From Desulfobacteraceae bacterium UBA5616 (GTDB lineage Bacteria > Desulfobacterota > Desulfobacteria > Desulfobacterales > UBA5616), in assembly GCA_002423615.1 (NCBI GenBank), contig DIKO01000067.1, positions 1-42,869 on the forward strand: 42,869 nt of DNA, read 5' to 3'. Numbering within the stretch: position 1 is the first letter of the stretch; each line of letters starts with the position of its first letter. The position numbers were made by a program, and so were the translations under genes. Of this stretch, positions 1 to 7,880 are shown one piece after another. The notes beneath the pieces are model-generated. The model was not told the origin of the DNA. It ran no database searches and saw only the letters and a list, made by a program, of their open reading frames with translations.

Positions 1-51
1 TATTGAATTCAGAACCTATTTCAGCGGGTCTTCAGAGGTTTTAACCTGTGG

Positions 52-85
52 GCCGTTTGCGGGAAGAATTTCATCCGCAAACGGC
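52..85. terminator. Possible terminator hairpin of an upstream gene
   Basis: Two perfect 11-base arms (52-62 and 75-85, GCCGTTTGCGG and its complement) enclose a 12-base loop. The hairpin is followed by TCCTCGTTT, a weak T-rich tail. It sits at the extreme left of the window, 210 bases before cysK, so it most likely ends a gene outside the window. The rest of 1-295 holds no gene or structure that I could assign. Confidence 0.45.
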
Positions 86-295
86 TCCTCGTTTAACCAG
101 CCGCTCCTTTTCATGATAAAGCATCCGGAACCTGACCGGCACTAGAACCACTTTCCCTGCAAAATTTACACACGATGATACCGGGTGTACTGATTTTCCC
201 GATAGACAGGGATATCATCCTGTGGTACATAAAGCATCATACCCATTTCAAGGACCCCGCCATGAGTGATTAAGGCCGGCTCACAGGAGGATGAC

Positions 296-1216
296 ATGCC
301 AATCTATCCGGATATCCAGGCGACAATAGGAAAAACGCCACTGGTGCGGCTCAACAGGATCTGCACGGGACTCCATTCCCAGGTTTTCGCCAAACTCGAG
401 ATGCAAAATCCCCTTGGAAGCGTAAAAGACAGAATCGGTTATTCAATGATCCGTGAAGCGGAAAAACAGGGCTTGATTCAGCCGAACACCTTGATCGTCG
501 AGCCTACGAGCGGAAACACGGGAATTGCGCTTGCATTTATCTGCGCTGCAAAAGGATACCGTCTCTGCCTGACAATGCCGGAAACAATGAGCCTGGAAAG
601 GCGTAAATTGCTCAAACACCTGGGAGCGGATCTCGTTCTGACACCGGCCAAAGAGGGCATGACCGGTGCGATTGAAGAAGCCCATCGGATTGTCGAGAAG
701 GAAAATTTCGCCTATATGCCGAACCAGTTTGCAAATCCGGCCAATCCGAAAATCCACCGGGAAACGACCGCTGAAGAAATCTGGAAAGACACCGGGGGGG
801 AAGTCGATATTTTCATATCCGGGGTCGGCACCGGCGGCACCATTACCGGAGTCGGACAGTCGCTCAAACAAAAAAAACCCTCGTTTAAAGCGATCGCGGT
901 TGAACCTGCGGGATCTCCGGTGCTTTCCGGCGGGAAAAAAGGCCCGCACAAAATTCAGGGTATCGGCGCAGGATTTGTTCCCGAAATTCTCGATTTATCC
1001 GTAGTGGACGAAATTTTTACCGTTTCGGATGAACAGGCTTTCGAAACCGCGCGCAAGCTCGCCGGGATGGAAGGTATTCTCTGCGGCATTTCATCAGGTG
1101 CTGCCGTGCATGCGGCGCTCAGTATCGCATCCCGTCCTGAATCCCAGGGAAAACAGATTGTCGTCATCCTTCCGAGCACCGGCGAACGTTACATCAGCAC
1201 GGAATTATTTCAATGA
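296..1216 (+). CDS. cysK: Cysteine synthase A (O-acetylserine sulfhydrylase)
   Basis: This PLP enzyme makes cysteine from O-acetylserine and sulfide in the cytosol. The 306-aa product carries the PLP-lysine segment GSVKDRIG, the substrate loop TSGNTG, the phosphate-binding GTGGT and the CysK-type stretch SPVLSGG...GPHKIQGIG, and its length is normal for the family. The reading frame is open from a GTG at 266. I chose ATG 296 because AGGAGG (285-290) lies five bases before it and the family N-terminus begins there (PIYPDIQATIGKTPLV). It converges on the phosphatase gene with about 40 bp between the stops. The partner cysE is at the other end of the window (37640-38620), so the two steps of cysteine synthesis flank the cytochrome locus. 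Confidence 0.95.
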   Translation: MPIYPDIQATIGKTPLVRLNRICTGLHSQVFAKLEMQNPLGSVKDRIGYSMIREAEKQGLIQPNTLIVEPTSGNTGIALAFICAAKGYRLCLTMPETMSLERRKLLKHLGADLVLTPAKEGMTGAIEEAHRIVEKENFAYMPNQFANPANPKIHRETTAEEIWKDTGGEVDIFISGVGTGGTITGVGQSLKQKKPSFKAIAVEPAGSPVLSGGKKGPHKIQGIGAGFVPEILDLSVVDEIFTVSDEQAFETARKLAGMEGILCGISSGAAVHAALSIASRPESQGKQIVVILPSTGERYISTELFQ

Positions 1217-1256
1217 GGCAATAATTTCAGGATACGTTGAACAGGGTGACGGCCGT

Positions 1257-1964
1257 TTAAAATTCAGCAATCACCAGTGTCATATCGTCCCTTGCACCTG
1301 AATCCGCTGCAGTTTTGATTAAACTTCTGCCTTTTGAGGCTATGCCGCCTGCCGAGATCAATATCGAATATAATTTTTGAAACGTCAATTCCGAATGCAG
1401 TCCGTCCGTCGTCAGCAGGATCATATCCCCCGGGTCGATACCCAGCCGTCCCCTAACCGGTATGCATCCACCGCAACCGACGTTTTGATCCACCTGGTTT
1501 CTTGAAGGGTGCACATTTACTTCTTCTTCGGTTATTTCGCCTTCCTCGAAAAGGAATTGGGCCATATTCTGGTCCTTTGTGATCTGTCGCAATTCACCCT
1601 TCCGCAGGACATAGAGCCTGCTGTCTCCCACGTGTGACCAATAAAGAATTCCGCCCTGAAGCAAGGCGCATGTCAATGTGCTCCCCATCCCTTGCAGAGT
1701 CTGGTGCTTATTTGCCTCATTGAGAACCGCGCGGTCGACACTTTTGACGAATAAAGACAGCTTCCGCTCGTCAAGAACTCTGTTGCACGGAATATCAGCC
1801 ATCTTCTCCACCGATATTTGTGCCGCATATTCCCCCGCAGCTTCACCCCCCATGCCATCAGCAACGGCAAATAACCAGGTGCCGTTGCTGATTTCCTTAA
1901 TCAAGTGGCGATCTTCATTTTTCCGCTTGCCCAGTCCGGTTCGACTCAATGCGAATGTCTTCAA
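1257..1964 (-). CDS. PP2C-family Ser/Thr protein phosphatase
   Basis: A 235-aa single-domain, metal-dependent phosphatase. The PP2C landmarks are present in order: a family-like N-terminus (SRTGLGKRKNEDRHL), the metal-binding ADGMGG, the SHVGDSRLYV core strand, LTTDGL, and the C-terminal GARDDMTLVI with its paired Asp. No membrane segment or extra domain is visible. AGGTGA lies just before the ATG. The gene starts 16 bp after the stop of the kinase gene and is surely co-transcribed with it, so the pair forms a kinase/phosphatase switch acting on shared cytosolic targets (inference). The targets cannot be read from the sequence. Confidence 0.92.
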   Translation of the reverse strand: MKTFALSRTGLGKRKNEDRHLIKEISNGTWLFAVADGMGGEAAGEYAAQISVEKMADIPCNRVLDERKLSLFVKSVDRAVLNEANKHQTLQGMGSTLTCALLQGGILYWSHVGDSRLYVLRKGELRQITKDQNMAQFLFEEGEITEEEVNVHPSRNQVDQNVGCGGCIPVRGRLGIDPGDMILLTTDGLHSELTFQKLYSILISAGGIASKGRSLIKTAADSGARDDMTLVIAEF

Positions 1965-1980
1965 TGTTTCACCTCGCGAT

Positions 1981-3612
1981 TTATGCGTCTTTCAAATCCG
2001 CCACTTTTAATTCCACACCAAGCTTTTGCACCCTGTTTGAAAATTCATCGATCAGCCGATGCAACTCGGTCTGTTGTTCATCCCTGTAGATTAAAAAGAA
2101 AGTCGATATTTTGCGTTCCGCAAAAGACAGGTTGCTTCCGGTAATTTTGAAGTCGTTTAACAGAGGTTTCAGGGCTTCAAGCGCCTGGCCCGCATTCTGG
2201 TATCTTTGTTCAGGATCCTCATGCGCAGCCTTCATGATAAACCTTTGAAGTTCCACCGGAAGCCCCGGCACCGATTCAAACGGATCTGGAACATTCCGTT
2301 TCAGGCCCATATGCAACACGGCTGTTACTTCATTTTCAGGAAACGGTTTTTTGCCCGTTACCATCTCATAGGCGGTGATCCCCAACGCGAAAATGTCGGT
2401 CCTGAAATCCACGGGTTTTCCCTGAATCTGTTCGGGCGCCATGTAATAGGCAGTGCCGGGATTCCCGAAATCCTCCGTGCCGATACCGCAGGCCAGTCCG
2501 AAATCAAGGATTTTCAACCGATCGTTTCTTTGAATGATAATATTGGTGGGGTTTATATCCCTGTGAATTATGCCTTGATCATGAGCGTATTCAAGGGCAC
2601 TGCAGATCTGGGCTAAAAAATCGGCCGCTAAAACCGGCGGGATTTTTTTCAGACGGCGGATCATTTTTTCCAGGGAATCACCTTCGACATACTCCATAAT
2701 AATGAAAAGGGTTCTGTATCTTTCTTCGATATCATATACTTTAATGATGTTTTCGTGATTCAACCCTGCAATGGTTTTGGCTTCGTTCAGAAAACCGGCC
2801 ATAAAATCCTTATCCGTTGCCATATCATGTCTCATCATTTTTATGGCAACGGGGAGATTAAGACGCTTGTTGATCCCCCGGTACACAATACTGTACCCGC
2901 CACGGCCGATAATATCATCGGCATTATATTTACCGATGGTCCGGTACGCGATCGGCCTGCGGGAATCAAACCGGTCGGCAATCAGTTCGGTCAGGAAATG
3001 AAGCAGATCCGGATCTTTGGCGGTGAGGTCTTCGAACTGTTCTTTTTTAAGCACCCAGAGATCCATATCGGTTTCAGCTTCCACATGAGCGCGACGGGGT
3101 TCCCCGGTCAATATCCCCAATCCGCCGACAATATCTCCCTGGCCATAGTGATCAACAGGATGCAGTGCCCCGTCTTTCTCCACAATTACCAGGCAGGACC
3201 CTCTTTGTATAATGTAGGCTGAATCTTCGATCTCTCCCTGAAAAACAAACCGGGTGCCCGCTTTAATGTGTTTGAACCCCATCTTCCTGAAAATAGGACT
3301 TTTGTCAACCTGAGAAATATACCGTAAAAATTTGGGTCTTATATTTTCAGTACTTTCTTCATCCTGAACTTTTTTGTAAAAAACACAGCTCAAACAGGAA
3401 TGCCGTTTTTCAGAAAACGTCCCTTGAATCTTTCCGTCGCAAAATGTTCCGGCTACGGCCCAGCAGATTCTACCGGCACAAGTCCCTGAATTAATACCGT
3501 CGTATGAAGAATCGGAAGCGGCAATACAGACACCGAGATCGCCTGTTTTATTACCGCCCGGTTCCCTCCCGCATTTCATATGTTCCCAGCAGTTTTGTCT
3601 TTTCTTATTCAC
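1981..3612 (-). CDS. Ser/Thr protein kinase with N-terminal two-CW and cNMP-binding domains
   Basis: A 543-aa cytosolic signalling protein. Residues about 7-83 form a Cys-rich two-CW-type module (C8-x5-C14, C29, C50-W-x6-C58-x14-C73-x2-C76). Residues about 105-215 match a cyclic-nucleotide-binding beta-roll (FQGEIEDSAYIIQRG...GGLGILTGEPRRA). Residues about 228-490 are a Hanks-type kinase with glycine loop GRGGYS, VAIK lysine, catalytic HRD, DFG and APE. The catalytic loop reads HRDINPTN, with Asn where most active kinases have Lys. A short C-terminal domain (about 500-543) is unassigned. The Cys module could sense redox state or metal and the roll a nucleotide, both gating the kinase (inference). 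The same Cys spacing recurs in the regulator at 41728-42120. Confidence 0.9.
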   Translation of the reverse strand: MNKKRQNCWEHMKCGREPGGNKTGDLGVCIAASDSSYDGINSGTCAGRICWAVAGTFCDGKIQGTFSEKRHSCLSCVFYKKVQDEESTENIRPKFLRYISQVDKSPIFRKMGFKHIKAGTRFVFQGEIEDSAYIIQRGSCLVIVEKDGALHPVDHYGQGDIVGGLGILTGEPRRAHVEAETDMDLWVLKKEQFEDLTAKDPDLLHFLTELIADRFDSRRPIAYRTIGKYNADDIIGRGGYSIVYRGINKRLNLPVAIKMMRHDMATDKDFMAGFLNEAKTIAGLNHENIIKVYDIEERYRTLFIIMEYVEGDSLEKMIRRLKKIPPVLAADFLAQICSALEYAHDQGIIHRDINPTNIIIQRNDRLKILDFGLACGIGTEDFGNPGTAYYMAPEQIQGKPVDFRTDIFALGITAYEMVTGKKPFPENEVTAVLHMGLKRNVPDPFESVPGLPVELQRFIMKAAHEDPEQRYQNAGQALEALKPLLNDFKITGSNLSFAERKISTFFLIYRDEQQTELHRLIDEFSNRVQKLGVELKVADLKDA

Positions 3613-3693
3613 TTAAACCTCACCTCCCCGGCGAAGAGGATATACAGGAAAAATGTTTGTCCCCTCTTGTTGGTGGGAAGACCACGGCTCCTT

Positions 3694-6630
3694 TCAGAAT
3701 GCGAAGAGCTCGATATTTTTCTCCATCCTTTTGCCGTCTCGAATGATGACGGCGGGCACTTTCCTGCCATGAGCGCTGAAGAAAAGTTCCACCTTTAAAT
3801 CAGCCGTGGATTTAATGGGGAACTCGTTAAATGCTTCAATGATATCTCCTTTCTTCATCCCGGCTTTCTGGGCGGGTCCATTGTGAATTACGTCCGAAAC
3901 CCTCAGTTTATCTTCCTTTTCCATAAGGCGAGCGCCCAATTTAGGAGCCCCCCTCCCTTCAATCTTTGTGGTCATCAGAACATAGTCGGCAATCCCAGCT
4001 GCGACTTGATCATCCTGGACGACTACGGCAAAAGGTTCATGAACCCTTGCATATAAGCGGTCCGGGATGCCGTACTTGTACCGGACATGACCATTTCCCG
4101 TCAGCATCACAAGCTTGTGCCCGGGATTTTTTTCGAGAAATCGCTGTGCTGTTTCAGCCATCCCCTCATCCCACAAAATTTGAGCCTGTAAAAAATAGTC
4201 AAAATCCGAAAGCTCTGTCCGGTGACCATGCTGGTCGAACACGTTTAACAAGTCCTTGCGATATTGCTCATTGGAAAAATCCATAAACCCGGCAACCTGT
4301 GATTTCTCTTCGTCCGTAAGATTTTCGATCCCTTTGCGAGCTGTTTTCCTTGATATATCACCCTCTATATTCAGGGCGACAACCGGGATCTTGTTTTCCT
4401 TAAGATAGTCGATGATCGGCTTGTAAAGGTTGTAATCGAATTCCCATTTTTCGAAGTATTTTGATTTAGAGAGAAAAGCGCGCTCATCGATCCGGCCGGA
4501 CATGTAGTCATCTAAAATATTTTGAAAGGGTGTCTGAAACATCTCCATGCCGACGCCGAAAGCCTGCCCGCTCCGGTGAATGAGCTTGATGATCTGAAGC
4601 TGATTGATGTGGTGGGAATATTCGTCATGATTCTCCCCCAGAAATATAATCCGGTTTTTGTTGAGCTCGGTTATGATGTCATCTATCTTTTCGACACTTC
4701 TGGATTTAATCGCAACGGTCGGTGCAGGAACATCAACGGGTATGCCGTATTTTGTCGCCGCAATTCTTTTAAATGTATTTTTTCCCTTGTTAAACGACAA
4801 TTCGGTATATTTTCCGTAATGGGGTATCTTTCCGGAAACCGCTTCCGCCTCTTTTTTATTGAGAACATGGGCCAGCAAAATCCTTTTGGCGGGACTGTAC
4901 GGATTTTTATAAACCTTGAGCCCAACACCGGTATCGGGGATATTCTGTTTTCCGAACAAGCTGCTTGCGAGCGGGTTATCAAAACCTGCGATTATCAGGG
5001 AGTTATTTTTCGTCATGTCAAAGGTTATCTTGTCGGAATTCACATACTGGATATTTTTAACCCCCAGGGAATCAAAAAGGGGTCTGTAGACCGGGAGGAG
5101 TTTTGAATTTACGACTGCGGTCAGTTTTTCACTACCCATCACGGATGCCAGAGTTGGCGGAACTTCATCCGGATGCAAAGACCTCATCATCGAATAATTT
5201 TCATCCACGACGACGTTCATCGGCGCCTCATCGAGCGGAATAGCAATTTCCGCTTTCGAATCCTTTAGGACAACCCTGCGCCGGCTTTCACCACCCTGTG
5301 AATAGATCGTTACCGGCAAACTCAACGGATAGAGCACATTTTTCCGGATAAGGTCGAATTTCAATACGAGCCGGCCTTGATCCACCTCGATTTTATCATT
5401 TTTGACTTCCATCGCCGGAATGCTTTTCCCGTTTAACCAGTATCCAAACCAGGGGTATAAATTATCACCCGAAACTCTTTCAAACGAACGCTGGATATCA
5501 TGCCAGGACGCCTTCCTGAAATTGTTCCGATCGATAAAAAGACGTATGGCAGCAAAAAAAGCATCATCTCCGAATCGTTCTCGAAGCATGTGAAAAATCA
5601 TGGCTGTCTTGCCATATCCAACAAGATTTTGAGGTTTATTTCGAGAACCGTGAAACGATCTGACCGGTATGGCGGTTTCCGGCTGGACATAGGCAGCGTA
5701 ATCCACCATGATCTGTTTACGGTAATCCCGTCCTGTTTTTTTCTGTTCCGCAAAAAGGTGATCCGACAGATAGGTCGTCAAGCCCTCCGACCAGTTTCCA
5801 TGGTAAGCATCCACATAGACCGAGTTGCCGAACCATTGGTGCAGGAGTTCATGACCCAGAGACGTATTGACGATAAACGGAAGTTTTATAACGTCTTTTC
5901 CTAAAAGCGTAAAAGTGGGCAGAGAGATGCCGGTTGGAAAGATGCTTTCCACAATGGCAAACCGTTTATATGGATAGGGTGAGAGCAAATTTTCGTACAA
6001 ATCAAGGTATTTTTTGGAATGCTCGATATAGGTCTGGGATAATTGCGCATGTTCCTTAAAAAAGCAGGTTTCAATGGTGATACCGTTATGGATTTCCCGT
6101 TGAATCGAATATCGGGTTGAGGCAGCTAAATGTATATCCTCCAGAGGATGTTTGAATTCAAAAAGAAATGCTCTGGAATCGCCTTTTTCGGTAATCTGCA
6201 CTTTTTCAGCTTCGGATATGGCGATAAAATTTTTCGGGAGAGAAACGTTGAAGGAATATTCAACGGGAATGTCCGGAACAGGATACCAATTGTCCATTAG
6301 AAATATATAATCCGGATCGATTCTATTATCTCCGGATTCAGGAAACCGGGTTTCGAAAGTAATATCCACGGTTTTTCCGTTGTTTATAATCACGGCGACC
6401 CGTTTATGGTTATCCGGAGTAACGGGTTTCCCGTCAACAAACAGGTTATGAAGATTTTTCAGACTCAAATTTATGGTATTTTCACCATTCCCGACAAGAT
6501 GCGCTTTCCCGGTGATCTTCCGGTCCGATACATTGATGCTTATATCCAGCGAATAACGCATTCCTTGAGCCAGTGCCGCGGATGGGAGTGATAAAAGCAG
6601 AATACAAACTATCCTTCCAATAATTACCAT
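3694..6630 (-). CDS. Secreted M1-type peptidase fused to ChaN-like and PDZ domains
   Basis: A 978-aa exported protein. A signal peptide is clear (cleavage near ALAQG, residue about 22). Residues about 25-480 are gluzincin-like: HELLH at about 260-264 and the downstream Glu in NWSEGL at about 282 match the HExxH-18-E zinc site of M1 aminopeptidases. I do not see the usual GAMEN exopeptidase motif. Residues about 645-880 match the ChaN-like (Cofac_haem_bdg) family, with FLGENHDE, GMEMF and GNGHVRYKYG. Residues about 895-970 form a PDZ domain. GAGG precedes the ATG. The family's ChaN domain is associated with haem or iron, so a role in haem handling beside a cytochrome locus is possible, but that is inference. 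A general envelope protease is the alternative. Confidence 0.85.
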   Translation of the reverse strand: MVIIGRIVCILLLSLPSAALAQGMRYSLDISINVSDRKITGKAHLVGNGENTINLSLKNLHNLFVDGKPVTPDNHKRVAVIINNGKTVDITFETRFPESGDNRIDPDYIFLMDNWYPVPDIPVEYSFNVSLPKNFIAISEAEKVQITEKGDSRAFLFEFKHPLEDIHLAASTRYSIQREIHNGITIETCFFKEHAQLSQTYIEHSKKYLDLYENLLSPYPYKRFAIVESIFPTGISLPTFTLLGKDVIKLPFIVNTSLGHELLHQWFGNSVYVDAYHGNWSEGLTTYLSDHLFAEQKKTGRDYRKQIMVDYAAYVQPETAIPVRSFHGSRNKPQNLVGYGKTAMIFHMLRERFGDDAFFAAIRLFIDRNNFRKASWHDIQRSFERVSGDNLYPWFGYWLNGKSIPAMEVKNDKIEVDQGRLVLKFDLIRKNVLYPLSLPVTIYSQGGESRRRVVLKDSKAEIAIPLDEAPMNVVVDENYSMMRSLHPDEVPPTLASVMGSEKLTAVVNSKLLPVYRPLFDSLGVKNIQYVNSDKITFDMTKNNSLIIAGFDNPLASSLFGKQNIPDTGVGLKVYKNPYSPAKRILLAHVLNKKEAEAVSGKIPHYGKYTELSFNKGKNTFKRIAATKYGIPVDVPAPTVAIKSRSVEKIDDIITELNKNRIIFLGENHDEYSHHINQLQIIKLIHRSGQAFGVGMEMFQTPFQNILDDYMSGRIDERAFLSKSKYFEKWEFDYNLYKPIIDYLKENKIPVVALNIEGDISRKTARKGIENLTDEEKSQVAGFMDFSNEQYRKDLLNVFDQHGHRTELSDFDYFLQAQILWDEGMAETAQRFLEKNPGHKLVMLTGNGHVRYKYGIPDRLYARVHEPFAVVVQDDQVAAGIADYVLMTTKIEGRGAPKLGARLMEKEDKLRVSDVIHNGPAQKAGMKKGDIIEAFNEFPIKSTADLKVELFFSAHGRKVPAVIIRDGKRMEKNIELFAF

Positions 6631-6713
6631 GTCAAAACCTCTTTTTTTTTGTGGACGCGGTGCATCGCAACAGCCTTCGATTCACCATCAGGTTCCGGTC
6701 GTTGACCATCAGC

Positions 6714-7202
6714 CTAAACACCGTTTCGCAGAGCGTTCATAAACCGCCTTAAATACCGGATACTTGAAAGTATCAGGGACAACCCTATACCGGTATATAA
6801 AACAGCCAGATAAGGCTTGGGAATGGAGGAGTGCCGGAGGATAAATCCCATCGTGACCATTACGACGGCAATTAAATAACTTTTCAGGGTCATAAAATAA
6901 AAGATGCTCTTTTTACCCTTCATTACAGAAATTCTCTTCAAATTAAGATCGGCAATTTTTAAAAATCCGAAATGATGAATAATTAAGGCAAAGACCACTC
7001 CTGTTAAGGCAAAGATAAAAGCATCTTTTTCATGATAAGAATTCAACCAGGAATATGAAAAGGTCAATAGCAGAATACCGATCCCAATCCACATCAGACC
7101 CGCGGCCAATATCAGAAAGTGTGCATCGGTTGAAAAATACTTTTTTACCCGAATGGGAAGAGCGACCTGTACGGGGACTACCCGCCTTTTACATTTAAGC
7201 AT
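6714..7202 (-). CDS. Four-helix membrane protein of unknown function
   Basis: The product is 162 aa from the chosen ATG at 7202, which has GAGGGTGAT directly before it. The frame is open to 7268, but the extra 22 residues are polar and lack a ribosome site. Four hydrophobic segments are visible (starting near HFLILAAGLMW, DAFIFALTGVV, LKSYLIAVVMV and YLAVLYTGIGL) with short loops. Both the N-terminus (LKCKRR) and the C-terminus (RYLRRF) are basic. I do not recognise the family. It heads the leftward set (peptidase fusion, kinase, phosphatase), and a 15-bp palindrome shared with the cytochrome promoter lies 61 bp upstream of its start. Confidence 0.75.
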   Translation of the reverse strand: MLKCKRRVVPVQVALPIRVKKYFSTDAHFLILAAGLMWIGIGILLLTFSYSWLNSYHEKDAFIFALTGVVFALIIHHFGFLKIADLNLKRISVMKGKKSIFYFMTLKSYLIAVVMVTMGFILRHSSIPKPYLAVLYTGIGLSLILSSIRYLRRFMNALRNGV

Positions 7203-7262
7203 ATCACCCTCTTTTTGTCTCCGGGTCAGTGGAAATTCCGTCCGCCTGTTGTTGATAAATTG

Positions 7263-7277
7263 TATCACAATGTAATA
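7263..7277. promoter_or_regulatory. Operator-like palindrome, copy 1
   Basis: The sequence TATCACA-A-TGTAATA is a 15-bp palindrome with one mismatch. It matches TATCACATTGTGATA at 42155-42169 at 13 of 15 positions. It lies 61 bp upstream of the start of the leftward membrane-protein gene, where it would overlap a possible -10 element, and a repressor site there is plausible. Confidence 0.55.
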
Positions 7278-7432
7278 TTTTTAAAAATATATTCAACCGC
7301 AAAGAAAATTTAAATATTCCGGTTTGTTCATCCTATAAATCCACTTAGCAATCGAATTGGAGCTATCACTGATTCCCCCTGCTGAATAGAACCCTACATT
7401 CAGATCCTATTTTTCCATATGACCGGGTCGAT

Positions 7433-7493
7433 ATCAATGGGGTGAAACCCTACCGTCATTCGGTCATAAAAGGTAGGGTTTCACCCCATTGAT
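7433..7493. repeat. 22-bp perfect inverted repeat with 17-base loop
   Basis: The arms 7433-7454 and 7472-7493 are exactly complementary over 22 bases and enclose a 17-base loop (7455-7471). No T-run follows on either strand, so it is not a standard terminator. A second, competing pairing exists: ATGACCG (7419-7425) can pair with CGGTCAT (7461-7467) in the loop. It may be a small mobile repeat (REP- or MITE-like) or a protein-binding cruciform. It lies upstream of the sigma-70 promoter and so would not be in the decaheme leader. Confidence 0.75.
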
Positions 7494-7585
7494 CTGGCTT
7501 TAGAAAGGCTTTAAAAATAAATTAAACGTTATTCAGCATCTGGTTCCATTTCAAATTCTTTATTAAATTTAAACTGTTATAAAAA

Positions 7586-7600
7586 TACCACATTGTGGTA
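7586..7600. promoter_or_regulatory. Operator-like palindrome, copy 2
   Basis: TACCACA-T-TGTGGTA is a perfect 7+1+7 palindrome. It ends eight bases before the -35 box at 7609 and is centred about 50 bp upstream of the predicted transcription start, a position that suits an activator. It differs from the copy at 42155-42169 only by two symmetric substitutions that keep the palindrome. Confidence 0.65.
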
Positions 7601-7608
7601 AAAAAATA

Positions 7609-7637
7609 TTGACAAATCTCTATCAAATAAATATAAA
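7609..7637 (+). promoter_or_regulatory. Sigma-70-type promoter for the cytochrome locus
   Basis: TTGACA (7609-7614) and TATAAA (7632-7637) are separated by exactly 17 bases in an AT-rich stretch. Transcription would start near 7644 and leave a leader of about 235 bases before the decaheme ATG. The palindrome at 7586-7600 abuts it upstream. Confidence 0.7.
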
Positions 7638-7880
7638 TAAACCAAAATTATTTCTATTCTAAATTAAGCTCTATTCAAATATTCGGCTCTCGGGCATCGG
7701 CAAGCATAAAACCAGACCGTTTTTAAACCTTTTTTTCGGACCGGTGTCGAACCTTCACAATCTGAAACAATTCAATGCGCCTGCAATGCATTGATTGCCT
7801 TTTTAACGATTCACAGTGTGTTGGGATTTACCGTGCAAGAATTCGATTGGCTTACATTTAATGAAGGAAAGGAGAAACCC

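Larger units (their letters stand above)
7203..7880. other. Divergent regulatory gap
   Basis: This 678-bp AT-rich stretch separates the leftward membrane-protein gene from the rightward cytochrome locus. It holds two operator-like palindromes (7263-7277 and 7586-7600), a 22-bp perfect inverted repeat (7433-7493) and a sigma-70 promoter (7609-7637). I found no convincing ORF. The frame open from 7791 is only the in-frame leader of the decaheme gene. A long 5' leader (about 7644-7880) would precede the decaheme start. Confidence 0.7.
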
